Source of the DNA: Pestalotiopsis fici W106-1
Lineage: Eukaryota > Ascomycota > Sordariomycetes > Amphisphaeriales > Sporocadaceae
Direction of reading: 5' to 3'
DNA length: 64,000 nt
Assembly (NCBI RefSeq): GCF_000516985.1
Contig: NW_006917105.1
Coordinates: 213,712 to 277,711, forward strand
The notes below the pieces were generated by a model. That model was not told the origin of the DNA and did not search any database. It saw nothing but the letters and a program-made list of their open reading frames with translations. This document shows, piece after piece, positions 12,201 to 21,561 of this stretch. The position numbers were made by a program, and so were the translations under genes. Position 1 is the first letter of the stretch. Each line of letters opens with the position of its first letter.

Positions 12201-13095
12201 GTCGTAACTCGGGCGACCACTTCTTCATTGGACCTAGAGGCGTTGATTCCCAGCGGATAGATCTGGCGAAGGCAATATGGGCTGTGATGACGCCTTTTGG
12301 GCGGGGCTCAGTCCAGTCAGGACACGCCTTGGCCGGTGCTGCAAGCACCAATCTTTTACTCTGAGATGAGTCGCCAGTGCTGCTAGAGTTGGTCACAATA
12401 TCCTTGGGGTTTGTGCCAGAATTTCGGTTAGTTGCTTGCCTCGAGGAATTCTTGGTTTGAGCCGTGTTGATGTTACTATCCGCTGTTGCAATGACGGAGG
12501 GTCTCGAGGCCGATAACTCAGAGGACTCGCGGGATGGGCGACTCGAGGAAAGAGACAGCTCGCGGATAGGAATGCCTGGATTCCAAAGGTTGCCGCTGAT
12601 TAGTCGCCAACGTTTCCTTACGGTAGAGCCGGTCCATAGCATGTCAGCATACAAGAAGCTCAAGGGGAAACAATCCCGGCTGTCGTCATGTTTGGTGACA
12701 CCAATGGTCCAGGAACGAAAGTCCTGGTAGGTAGCACCCGTATTGGGCTCGATCTGGCCTCTATTTCCAATGATCACATCGCTCAGACGTTCGTGGAGAC
12801 GAAGGGCTGAATTGCTGAAAATAGGATCCAGGCCGTTTGATGGAGATGGGACGTGAACATCGGGATCAAGGTCAAGGACAAAGGTAGGGCGGGAGTCCTG
12901 GTCTAGGACCTCACACACGTCAAGACTACCGAACTCGGCGCGGGAGTTGAGCTTGTCCTGATTCGAGGTGATGGAGGTAGAGGCCGGCGAGCCTTCTTGA
13001 TCTCCCTCGTCAGTATCGACACCGGTATGAGAAGGGACTGCCAGATCTGCGGCCAAGACCGTTGGGCTCTGAGCAGTTGATGGAGAATCTGTCAT
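9286..13095 (-). CDS. hybrid histidine kinase with PAS domain and C-terminal receiver
   Basis: Large two-component sensor kinase: autophosphorylates on His, passes phosphate to its own receiver Asp, then via a phosphotransfer protein to response regulators. Intronless, about 1270 residues from the Met at 13095 (an in-frame Met at 13128 adds 11). Positions counted from the 13128 Met: Ser-rich N-terminus to 300; a PAS-like sensor with LFWGADLTMLYNEAYAIE near 320; a GAF-like middle; PAS/PAC at about 655-785; HisKA with SHEMRNPL, phospho-His 804; HATPase with N box LINLITNAIKFT and G boxes DTGCGL and GGSGLGLFISRQLAELHGG at 925-1075; receiver at about 1135-1265 with LMDLEMPNMDGL (phospho-Asp 1189) and the conserved Lys in VVSKPFR. 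All catalytic motifs are intact. The signal sensed and the exact fungal HHK group cannot be fixed from sequence. It is convergent with the permease (297 bp apart). Confidence 0.95.
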   Translation of the reverse strand: MTDSPSTAQSPTVLAADLAVPSHTGVDTDEGDQEGSPASTSITSNQDKLNSRAEFGSLDVCEVLDQDSRPTFVLDLDPDVHVPSPSNGLDPIFSNSALRLHERLSDVIIGNRGQIEPNTGATYQDFRSWTIGVTKHDDSRDCFPLSFLYADMLWTGSTVRKRWRLISGNLWNPGIPIRELSLSSSRPSRESSELSASRPSVIATADSNINTAQTKNSSRQATNRNSGTNPKDIVTNSSSTGDSSQSKRLVLAAPAKACPDWTEPRPKGVITAHIAFARSIRWESTPLGPMKKWSPELRQIVNLVMSNPFPTSLFWGADLTMLYNEAYAIEVAGHKHPNLMGTGFSGPFSEVWDSVGDLFAECARTGVSIRKEDDYIPIHRHGFLEETFYSWSWTPLYGGSKKILGFYNAPFETTQSVLSHRRMQTVNRVGINVSKAKGIKQFWKLLLEALDDNHFDVPFALLYSVGDTEDNDQSSISSSSTMSMKSCFYEGSIGIPLGHIAAPHQLDLKRSREGFVPSFREAMRTREPTLLHTRDGSLPEELLDGIQWRGFGEPCDKAVIFPVRPTNGETVLAFLVLGVNPRRPYDDGYRAFSSMLNRQLATSLASFMLFEEEVRRNRDAAEAAALESEHLTEQLALQTNRLRRMTELSPLGMFLFDPDGVLREANDRYHEMTGHPRETTYEMSWMEQIEEGSRKASEEGWHRMIVEHQPWTAELQLKRLLVKPVDLDGEDIEYWVMITAQPEFSADGSVRAIMGSITDISHLKWAQGLQNLRLQEAEETRRQQNEFIDITSHEMRNPLSAILQCADDIMATLNSKRATAQKPSLQDVESCLEAAHTISICVQHQKSIVDDILTVSKLDSSLLVITPVAARPTEVVKRAVQMFESELQAKDIRMVHEARSSFEDLAVEWATFDPSRVLQILINLITNAIKFTAASTTRNITVSVDVSREPPITNPIPDFQYIPPKTVNSNVISGEEWGNDEVLYLRFKVQDTGCGLTPEEIKVLFTKFSQASPRTHAQYGGSGLGLFISRQLAELHGGRIGVSSIAGSGSSFGFFIAARRASSPANTDAGAAIAANLELEVGQESLTHQVTPQRQDLAAPGPVADLIATKAVPKFDPHDLEILVVEDNLVNQTVLVKQLRKRGIGVNTANDGLEALAFLDDTEFRKVGGKRLSVILMDLEMPNMDGLTCVREIRKMEVSGAISGHVPVIAVTANVRDEQIAIAKRSGMDDVVSKPFRILELLKKIEALLGEVPEQNSVASGAIDTKENW

Positions 13096-16000
13096 GGCAG
13101 CCGACCGGGTGAGAGTCGAGCATAGCACGGAGGACGGGCATGGAGCGGTCGCTTGGGTGTACTTGGGTGGAGATCAACTAATAACAGACTGCATTCCCTA
13201 GTATCTCGTCCGGGCCGTAGTGTGTGTAATCGGAAGTATTCTAGAAGGTGGCGGTGGTAGGAAGCACCACGGATCCGTTGCTGGCGGCACAGGTTGCCTT
13301 TGCCTGGGGAAGACTCAACAGGCTGCCGATTGTTGCATCCGGGGAGATAAATTATTGCCTCGAGTGCCTGCTTGCTAACGTGGCGGCAGCGGCAGCTGGA
13401 AATGGGGGATGGGCCTTTTGCATGGATTCTAACCATGAAGTTGAGTGGACGCTATGGTAGAGTTCCTACGGGGCCCTATCCATACCTACAACCTATCAAC
13501 GTACCTACATGCTGTGTAGGTGTCCGCGGTACCTGTTGTTGGATGCCACTCACGGTGGGATCTTGATGTGAGATCGACCTGTCACTGGCTGGGTGCCCCG
13601 GTTGGCTGAAGAGATAGGTGCGGTGTATATTCCAGCTGCCCGTGTCGCCTGAAAAATACATGCCTCGTGCGGAATAGAACTGCATGCAGGAATACGGTCA
13701 TGCTTATGTGCCATCTACCATGACCTAATGACGGCCCGGAACAGAGCTAATGAGGGACACCCAACACACCTTCGGGTGCTTACTTATCTAGGGTCAAGGT
13801 AGTACAATAGTGTGCCAACGTTTTTGGCGATTTACTGCACAAAACGCGATCTCGTAAGTTCTGAGAGCCGCATCAAAACTATGTACCTATTCTCAACAGG
13901 TACTGGGGCACTAGAGAAGACAAAGGAAGAACAAAAATGGCAAAAGGTTATCAATAATTCGCCAATGGTGACCACTGGCCGTTTAGGCCTAATCCTTTAC
14001 GCTGTTCACCTGGGGTGAACTTGCACCTTTAGTTTGGGGGGGGGGCCTTACACCGACCTAACTAATGTAGTATCCACATGTACTGCGACCTACTTTAGTG
14101 GTTGCGAGGATGCTGGGTGCGGGATCTTGATTTTTGTGCGCCATTGACGTCCATCAACTGCAGAGCGTCCAGACGGCATATGCAAGGAAGGCGCATAATC
14201 TCTGGGGATGCCAATACAAGCACTTGAAATTGACGTAGTACCCAACTAGCCTAGTGCTATGATGTTCTTCCTCGTTCTATTACTTCCATACCTTTCAACA
14301 GCCCTCAGAGGAACAACATTGAAGGCCTTCCTGAAGAGCCAACCACCCAGATCGCACCTGTAACTTACGGTAGTAGCAGGGCTTTACCTAGTCGAGGTCC
14401 AGGTCAGCGGAGAAAGAACTCGATAGTGCATGTGGGGTCGAAGACGTGCTGCAAATGCTCCGCGGCCGAGTTGCATTCTACTGTGTACAAGGTACCAACT
14501 TGGTGCTTGGCTCCTTTTGCCTGTCACTGTCCAACTGTCAACGGCAATGTCACTTGGTTGTTCAGACGGCATTACCCACACGGCAATATCAGTGGAGGCT
14601 CTGGACAATTAGGTTATCTACCTAGATATGCTTAGGTTGAGCAGTAGTAGGTATATTATGAGCTACATTGTAGTAGTAGATGATTTCTCGCTCTTTACTA
14701 TCCTGGTAGAAAACCCCTTCAGTTCCCTATTTCGTCTCTGACTTATTCTCCCCGTATGTACGTCTCGAGTGCTTGCTTTGTGGTCGAGCTGATCGCCATG
14801 GCTTCCTGACCCTTACCATCCTCTCACCCCCACTCTGATACTTCTTACGGAGCCAATGCAGCTTTCTTTCTCTGCGTTGTGCAGGCTCGGTGGCACGGAT
14901 ACGGACGATCTGCTCCGCTAATGCATCCACTATTGGTGTCGAACTTTTCTTCTTTTCCTTGTCCTTTTCTTTTCGTTGGCTGCCGTGGATTTGCCAAGAA
15001 CACTTACTCCAGGTACCGTAGCTCCACTTGACAGACATTTTGTATGATCATGATTCTTGACAAGACGGAGGGAAATTATGCGACCTCCGGGACGGAATGG
15101 CCTCATCTTTGGGTTGTGACCAGTATCAGCCTCCAACACACTCCATGGTTGACTACATACGTACCTAGTAGGTACCTATCAGTCAATGACATGATAGCAG
15201 GTAATTCTGGAGTGCTGCAGAAAGTCACTCATACATGACACTGTATCTGTGGTATGAAAGAGCGATTGAATCTGATTAGAATTCCCATTCACTCATTACA
15301 CATCCGGACAAGGCTATCTTTGTCCAAATGAGTAGGTAGTTCAACCAAATCCGAATCACTACCAGCATATGCTCTGAGCACTGAGGTTTGCTGGCGGGGG
15401 GCAAAATAGCATCAGAAATGAATTTGCTTACTGGCAGAAAAGAGGAGTTAATCTTCAGTGACCATCTCAGGCAATACGCTCGTGCTACGCAAAGGATGCA
15501 CATTTTGTTCATTATTTGATATACTGTTCCAGTCACTTGGCCAGTTTGCAGGTATAGTAGGTATCCATCTAAACTTACTCGTCAATAAATTCAAAAGTCC
15601 AATACCGTGCCTGCTGAACTTTGCCCCATGAAAAGCTGGCTTAATGCTCACGCCCCGAGTACAGAAAATGATCCTCACAAATGTGCCACATCAAAGGTCC
15701 GCTCCTGATAAGTTGAGTAAGGGCCATAATAAATTACCTGGATGGTGGCCTTACCACATGACCTAAGATATCATCCATACTTAGTCCTCTGCAACCGCAG
15801 CTATGATTAGATTTATCAAATCAGCTGCATTTGGCACTCAATCATCCTATCAAGATCTACGTTGACTATTTGCTAGCATTTTCATGAACGCGTCAACGGA
15901 ATCACATGGGCAAGTATGATTCTTTTGTTCTAGACTCACCCGCGTGGTTCAGATCTGTAGATGCTACCTGCCTGACACTGTGAATAAAAATGAACTATCT

Positions 16001-16714
16001 CATTTCTTCTACGCAAGAAAGCGTCCCTACAACAAGCACATTGCTTCGCAGCGGCGATTATGTGCTAATTTTTCTCAGAAGACAATGAGATGAAAGAGCC
16101 TGATCAGCCCGCAGCAGTTCATATCAAGCATGAAAGATTGGTTTCAATATTGACATATTTGTTATCCATAGATACTCAGAATCAGTGCGCCGCCTTGTTA
16201 GCTAATTCAACCGATTTATAATGTCCGTACTGGCAGAAATGGTCTTAAGATACTGTACATGTCTCTCCCAGTGGCTTTTGATACACGGGCGAGTTATCAT
16301 GGCCCAGCCAACCGCCCCCCCGCGGAGGCGACGATGGCCTCTTGCTCGTCTCAAGAGGCCTTCGTCAAGCCATGGGACTTTCCTTAGGCGATGCTGGCAG
16401 CTGAAAAACCTCAGCAGCAGAAAAATCCGCAAGTGGCAGGCTCAGGCTGTCTGTATTCATCAACAATCCCTGGACATTCCAAATTCGAAGCCCACTTCAC
16501 TTCCGTCTTCATTCCTCACCTTCTATCCATTATCACCAACTGCCATTATTAACTTCAGACAGTCAAGAGACCACGGTCATCAGACTTCTGCGGTAATAAT
16601 CACAAAAGAAGAGAAAAGCAACCTCAGATGGGTATTCTGGGGTATTATGAGGGCTAGTTGCATATCTTGTGCAGTCCGGGAAGCTGCTTCGCCGCACCAT
16701 CACGATTTCTGAAG
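13096..16714. other. long divergent intergenic region (3.6 kb)
   Basis: Lies between the divergently transcribed kinase and the TAG-interrupted gene. It has only short unrelated frames. Visible features: several GTAGGTA/TACCTAC motifs, a near-palindrome at 15161-15175, a run of ten G at 14036-14045, and a pyrimidine-rich stretch at about 16490-16560 that looks like a fungal transcription start region. No tRNA or repeat element identified. Confidence 0.5.
15161..15175. repeat. inverted repeat GTACCTA-G-TAGGTAC
   Basis: Perfect 7-bp arms around a single central base. Related TACCTA/TAGGTA motifs recur in other intergenic regions of the window, including a perfect 12-bp palindrome at 54481-54492. 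A transcription factor site or a structural motif are both possible. Confidence 0.6.
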
Positions 16715-18818
16715 ATGTTCGACCATTCAGAGCTGGCTGGCGCTTTGTCAGAATCAGTGTCAGGGCTGGCAGCCCGCGGCCACGCCCAGCAGATGCCTGA
16801 GGCCATTGCTACCCAAGATCAAGACTTGCGCGTTAGAGCTCTTGGTGGTCAGACAAGCGTCAGCCCCTCTCTAGATCTTTCTGAAGAGCTTCGCCCCACG
16901 TATCCAGAGAAACAACAAGCTCGGTGGAATTCTGCTCTTCAACTACACCGAACTGCTCCCATTAGTCCTTTGGTCCAAACTCTATCTGCAAGCGACAATC
17001 CAACAGATTCGACATTCGAGCTGCTCTCTTGCACCCGGCAGAGCTTACCCGGCCAGAACTTTCATCCTTTCGAGGATCTGGAAGAACTCGCTCAAGGCGA
17101 CCATCCCCACCCCGCAACACCACCCTTTCTCAAACAGGCTCTTCTTGAACAAGGTTTCATCTCTCCCCTAGACCTTCATCGACCGTCATCTGGCCCCGCT
17201 GTCACCATGGGAGAGCATCACGACGATATGCAAGGTTTTGAAACTCCTGGGCTACATGCGGCAGGTCCGAATACCTCAGAGCAGCCCGATCCCCAGTACT
17301 TCCAATCCCAGCTGTCGGTCGCGACTGAATTGACTACACCTCAGCCCAGTGCACAAAGCCAGCAGGCACCTCACCAACGTCGAGGAAAGAATAAAAAGAA
17401 CAAGAAAACCTCTTCTCGCGCCCGTCGCCCGTCCAAGGCCCAGAATTCTTCCATTGACGAGACTCGGCCGAGCCAGTACGATTTATCGCAGTCCAATTTC
17501 GCCTCCATCTCACAGTATCATAATACTTCCAATCCGACAGCTATGGACGGCCAGGATACAATGGGAGCAGCGTCTAGTCAGCCCTAGAACGGCGGCCAAG
17601 TTGCTACATTTATCCGCGAACAGCAAGCCCTTGTTCACGGATACGGATCCGGTCCTCTACCAGAGCCCAGTCCTCATGAACTGCAATCTGCATCATCCGA
17701 GGGTGGTCAAGATGCCTCCCGCCTTGGACCCTTCCAACAAGCTACTGGTATTATTGAAACCTTGTATAGAGGTATGGACTTCTTTTCCGGATGCCTCTGT
17801 CCAAAGAATCTTTTTCCTTCTCTTTGCCACATGTTCAATCAGACTCCCACTGACTTCTCTTCTCTTAGCTCACCCAGAGCTTCGCCGCTCGTCCCAAATG
17901 AACGACGCCGTTCATCAGCTCATGTCACTTATTCCTGCAGATCGTCAGAATCCGACCAGTGAGGTTTCCAACATTCCAAACAACGGTCAAGCTGGCACAG
18001 GAAATTCAGACATGGGCTACCAGTCCCAAGCTCCGATTGTGTACCAACCCCAGCTCAGTCCTCCGAAAGACTCGACACCGATTCAGGTTACTATTGGCGA
18101 GCTTTACAACGGACAACAGATGTCCAAGGATGATGCGCGCAAGCTCAGCAGCACCCGCAACGAGAAACTCCCACCCATGACCTTTGACTGGCTCAATCTG
18201 TCCAACGAGATGATGGTAGATGAACAACTGGGCATTGACGACGGAGGTCACCTGTACCTCAAGCGGCCGGCATGGGCACCCAAGAAGCCCCCGAGAATTA
18301 TCCTCCAGGGCGGCGAGATCTTTGATCCTAACCATTATGCCCAAACCATCAATGAGGGGGTCTGCGATTTCCTTTCCAAGGAAACCATGCCAGCTCACCT
18401 GCACCTCGACGCTGACCTACGCGACTTGACAGCTCAGCAAAAGTTTCATCGTCGGAAAATTCAGCGTATCGCCTGGCAGCTCTGGTGTGCCAGGGAGCTT
18501 TGTTGTCGTGACGTCTCGGAGGCCTTTGCCATAGAACGTCTTCAAGCCATCGTCTTGAGACACGTCCAGGGTCGTTCTTTGGAGTCTGCCGTTGTGGCTA
18601 CATGGAGCGAGAGCCCCAGCACGCCTCGCGGCTGGGCTTGGATTGGCAAGGACCAGGTTCTGTATCATGAGCTTAAGCCCATAGACCTACTAGGTTTCTT
18701 TGAACACCAGTTGTCCATGTTCAATGGTGACCAGGAGGCTATGCTTCGCGCCCGCCCTCAGCCGACTTTGCCTGCAATGTATCCTCCCGATCGTCTCATT
18801 GACTCCATGAGACCTTAG
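16715..18818 (+). CDS. unrecognised disordered/regulatory-type protein with an in-frame TAG; candidate recoded gene
   Basis: I do not recognise the family. From ATG 16715 the frame runs 290 codons to TAG at 17585-17587, then continues open in the same frame for 61 codons to a GTATGG donor. A 97 bp intron at 17772-17868 has a clear CTGAC branch site, pyrimidine tract and CTTAG acceptor. Splicing moves into the only open downstream frame, which ends at 18818. The whole would be 668 residues: an N-terminal low-complexity region rich in Gln/Ser/Pro; a basic patch (RRGKNKKNKK) near residue 235; the TAG; and a compact-looking C-terminal half with many Trp and charged residues, such as RPAWAPKKPPRIIL and FHRRKIQRIAWQLWCAREL. 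Composition does not change across the TAG, so the downstream part looks coding. Options are a recent nonsense mutation, a recoded stop, or an undetected intron (a 73 bp one at 17515-17587 is possible but with a poor donor). Start could also be the upstream in-frame Met at 16658. Confidence 0.7.
17585..17587 (+). other. in-frame TAG within coding sequence (codon 291)
   Basis: The codon sits in CCC-TAG-AAC. Reading TAG as TGG gives an uninterrupted ...SQP-W-NGGQVATF... sequence. U at -1 and G at +1 of the A match the context preferred by fungal A-to-I mRNA editing (established in Fusarium and Neurospora). The bases GCC (17581-17583) and GGC (17591-17593) can pair, leaving the TAG in a 7-nt loop; AGCAGC (17566-17571) and GTTGCT (17600-17605) can form an outer stem. 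Confidence 0.75.
17772..17868 (+). other. intron of the TAG-interrupted gene
   Basis: GTATGG donor, CTGAC branch site about 16 nt before the acceptor, CT-rich tract and TTAG acceptor. Removing its 97 bp joins LYR to AHPELRRSSQ and accounts for the frame change between the two halves of the gene. Confidence 0.8.
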
Positions 18819-19340
18819 GGTGGAGGAGTTCAAAAGGCTCAGGAGCAATCCAGAAAGCCTCGGTGAAACTTGACGGCTCAGGCGGTGGCGCGTTAAAAGT
18901 ACAATCCTGCCACTTTGACGGAAGTGCCATCGGCATCTTGCAGCATTGCTACATCGAGACGGAAGATACTTGAATCTTCTGTGCCATGCTCTACTACATC
19001 CATTGTGTCTTTCCCTCATCATTCCCAAAATTGTCCAAGGAGACATGCCGAGGTCGTTTGTATTTCAAATATCTTCTTTTGACTGAGCACCGAGCTCATC
19101 AAGATGCAAATTATTTCAGGACATGAAAAAATGGACATTAATCTGTATATCCATCATGCTCCAGAATTTTGCGCCAAGTCTCTTGAGCATGTCCCATTCT
19201 TCTCAACAGAAAGTGGCCAGATTATAGATAGACTCGCATATCCGAAAAGAAAAAAAAAACCACATTTCTATTCAACGTGACATGATTATGATTTCTGTAA
19301 CGTCCAGCGGTACTATAGAGTATTCAATGGTCCACCATTC
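18819..19340. other. convergent intergenic region
   Basis: Shared 3' flank of two convergent genes (522 bp). It includes an A-rich stretch near 19246-19260 and AT-rich sequence suitable for polyadenylation on both strands. No gene seen. Confidence 0.4.
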
Positions 19341-21037
19341 TCAGCTCTTCTCCAATCGAATTTGCCTGTCAGGTATCCGCAAGCCTACTGCCACCTCACT
19401 GTCATCAACCTCGATTATGTACCTCGTAGGAATGCCCTGAAGTGTCCCAACGTCCATCCACGTAATACAAGTTGGCGTTCCCATATCGACAAGCGCACTT
19501 CTATCCTGGAACACCGCAACAAATTGACGTAAGCTTCCGCTGACCACGTTGCTAGGGTACAGCCGCATATCCAAATTCTCAATCTCGATCCCAGTCCTAA
19601 CGGCCGCCTCGCTTCTGATATCCGATCCGTTGACCACAAACTGCGAGACCACAAGACCGGGTCCCTCATCCGTAACATTGAGCACCGCATAGCTGCTCCC
19701 ATTGCTGGCAGCGTACTCTCCCGCAAACATGGCCGCCGCCTCCTTGGAAGCCAGTTCCGCAAGCGTCAGTAAAGCGAGGGAAACGACGTCGGCGTAGACG
19801 TTGAGGTCCGGGTTGCCATCAATATCATGAGCCAAGATCGCAAACCCGGCGTCAAAGTCGGGGGCCAGTCCAAAGTAGCTGCTGTAGCGCCTGAGGGTGC
19901 CCGTCTTGGTGTACACGTCGAGTATCGAAGAGTTTGCATACTTGCCTGCGTGATAGATCTCCCATGGCCGACCTACGCCATTACGCAGGTTTGATGTGTC
20001 GGACACGGGTTGTAGCCAACGGCGGGTCTGGTCTGGGGTCACCAGGAGTGAGGACAACATCGCGTGTCCAGCCCTGGCCAGGTCCGATGTGCTTGTATAG
20101 AGCGACAGGGCAGCTTGCTCGCCGGTGGCCGTGAAATTGAGGCTATCGCCAAACACCTGTGTGTCTGCTCTGAGAAGTCCGCTTTGGGTCATGTTTGAAG
20201 GTTCGAGTATCGATTTTGCAAGGTAATCTGAAAACAATTGTCCGGAACGAGTCTCAATGGCATAAGCCAGGAGTTGGAACGCAGCGTTTGAGATGATTGG
20301 CGTGGTGTCGGCGAGGAAATATGGTACTTGGACGGAAATTGCTTCCACAAATGCCTGCTTATCGCAAGCTTCCACCAAATTGCAGGCGTCCGCTGGTCCT
20401 GGTCAGTGGAGGCTCGCATTTTTCAACTACCAAAAGTGTCATAGGGAAACGAAAAGGAACGCGGCTTACAGTTTCGTACAAGGCCTGACATGTGGGATGC
20501 AAGACTTCCAACAGTGATCGATTCCCAGTCGACTACGAGGTCAATGTCATATCCAGAAGTGCTCGGAGACTTTTGCTTGAGTTCAGGGAGAAACTCGGTG
20601 ATTGGTGAGGCCCAAGATCCATCAGCTGTCACGACGAGCCAAGCATAGACAGTAAATAGCTGTGTGAGCGTGCCAATGGGAAACACTGTCTGTGCAGTGA
20701 CAATTTCTGCCGTCTCCAAGCGTGTTGCTGTATGGTGATACTCGAATATGATGGGGTCATCTCCAGCAGAGTCGCTCCCCGAGAACAGCACTACTGAGAA
20801 TGAGGTTGTGTTGGGCGTGATGGCGCCAAAATCATCGCTACCGCTGGACTCGATTAGACTGTCGAATACACTCGTAAATTCTTGTGCAAAGTTTTGGACT
20901 GCATCAGAGGATTTGTCCAGATTGGGTGCTGGGTAGTATGCTCGGAGCAGAGGGCATGGTTGATAATCTGTCTGGCCCTTGGCGATAGTCAAAGTGGTAA
21001 GGATTGCTAAGTTCAACAATGAATTCTTGCAATGCAT
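19341..21037 (-). CDS. secreted beta-lactamase-fold protein lacking catalytic residues
   Basis: Serine beta-lactamase-like family (Pfam Beta-lactamase; penicillin-binding-protein/esterase fold). 539 residues in two exons with a 77 bp intron at 20393-20469. The N-terminus looks like a signal peptide (hydrophobic residues 6-19, then KGQTDYQP), and NxS/T sequons are frequent, so extracellular or vesicular localisation is likely. In active relatives the nucleophile motif reads SxxK; here the equivalent segment is FPIGTLTQLFTVYAW, with Thr for Ser and Gln for Lys. The YxN motif is replaced by ISN in PIISNAAFQLLAYAIE. The HMSGL segment and the late KTGTLRRYSSYFGL segment are preserved. The fold is therefore probably kept while hydrolysis is lost; a binding or decoy role is inference. 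Stop at 19341. Alternative: residues were mis-assigned because I aligned by eye. Confidence 0.82.
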
Positions 21038-21561
21038 CGTGTGCGATATTAGTCCGCGGTTTGAAATTCAATAAACAGATAGGTAGAGTCAGTAAGACAG
21101 AAATGATTAGCAACAGAGACCGGATTTGCACGAGAAACGTTCTGAACTTATACTCCATTTCAAATGCATCTACTACAGCTACTTTCATTTAATAATATAA
21201 TATCATCAGTCAGGCTTGGCCTTCGAAGGATTGCGCCATCCTTGCTTATTATGGAGTTGGATAGGAACCCGGAGCGTCCAACGGGGCTCCGGGACTCGAT
21301 CTCAAAGTCCGTTCCGCCGTTGAAGTTCAACTTTACGCCGCACTGCCCCCTCGTTGATTTGTTCCCAAAAACAGAAAAAGGAAAATGCAATGAGAACAAG
21401 ATAGAAAGAAAGACAAAATTAAATGATATATAAACAATGTATATTAGTTCACTTTCAACAAACCAATCATAAAGCGAAGCGTGTGGCACTGATCTTTAAT
21501 CAATCGTCTGCTAAGAATTATGCAGGCAAATTAAGAAAATCGGATTCATTCATAGACAGCT
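21038..21561. other. intergenic region between beta-lactamase-like and sulfatase genes
   Basis: 524 bp, AT-rich near 21410-21450, holding the promoter of the beta-lactamase-like gene and the 3' end of the sulfatase (both minus strand). No gene seen. Confidence 0.4.

Noticed and set aside
17515..17587. A 73-bp intron (GTATCA...CCCTAG) that would remove the in-frame TAG
   Set aside because: The donor is poor and no clear branch site is present. The resulting downstream frame would replace a natural Gly/Ser/Gln-rich sequence with an atypical one and would make the well-formed 17772-17868 intron unnecessary. Kept as an alternative to test, not as the model.
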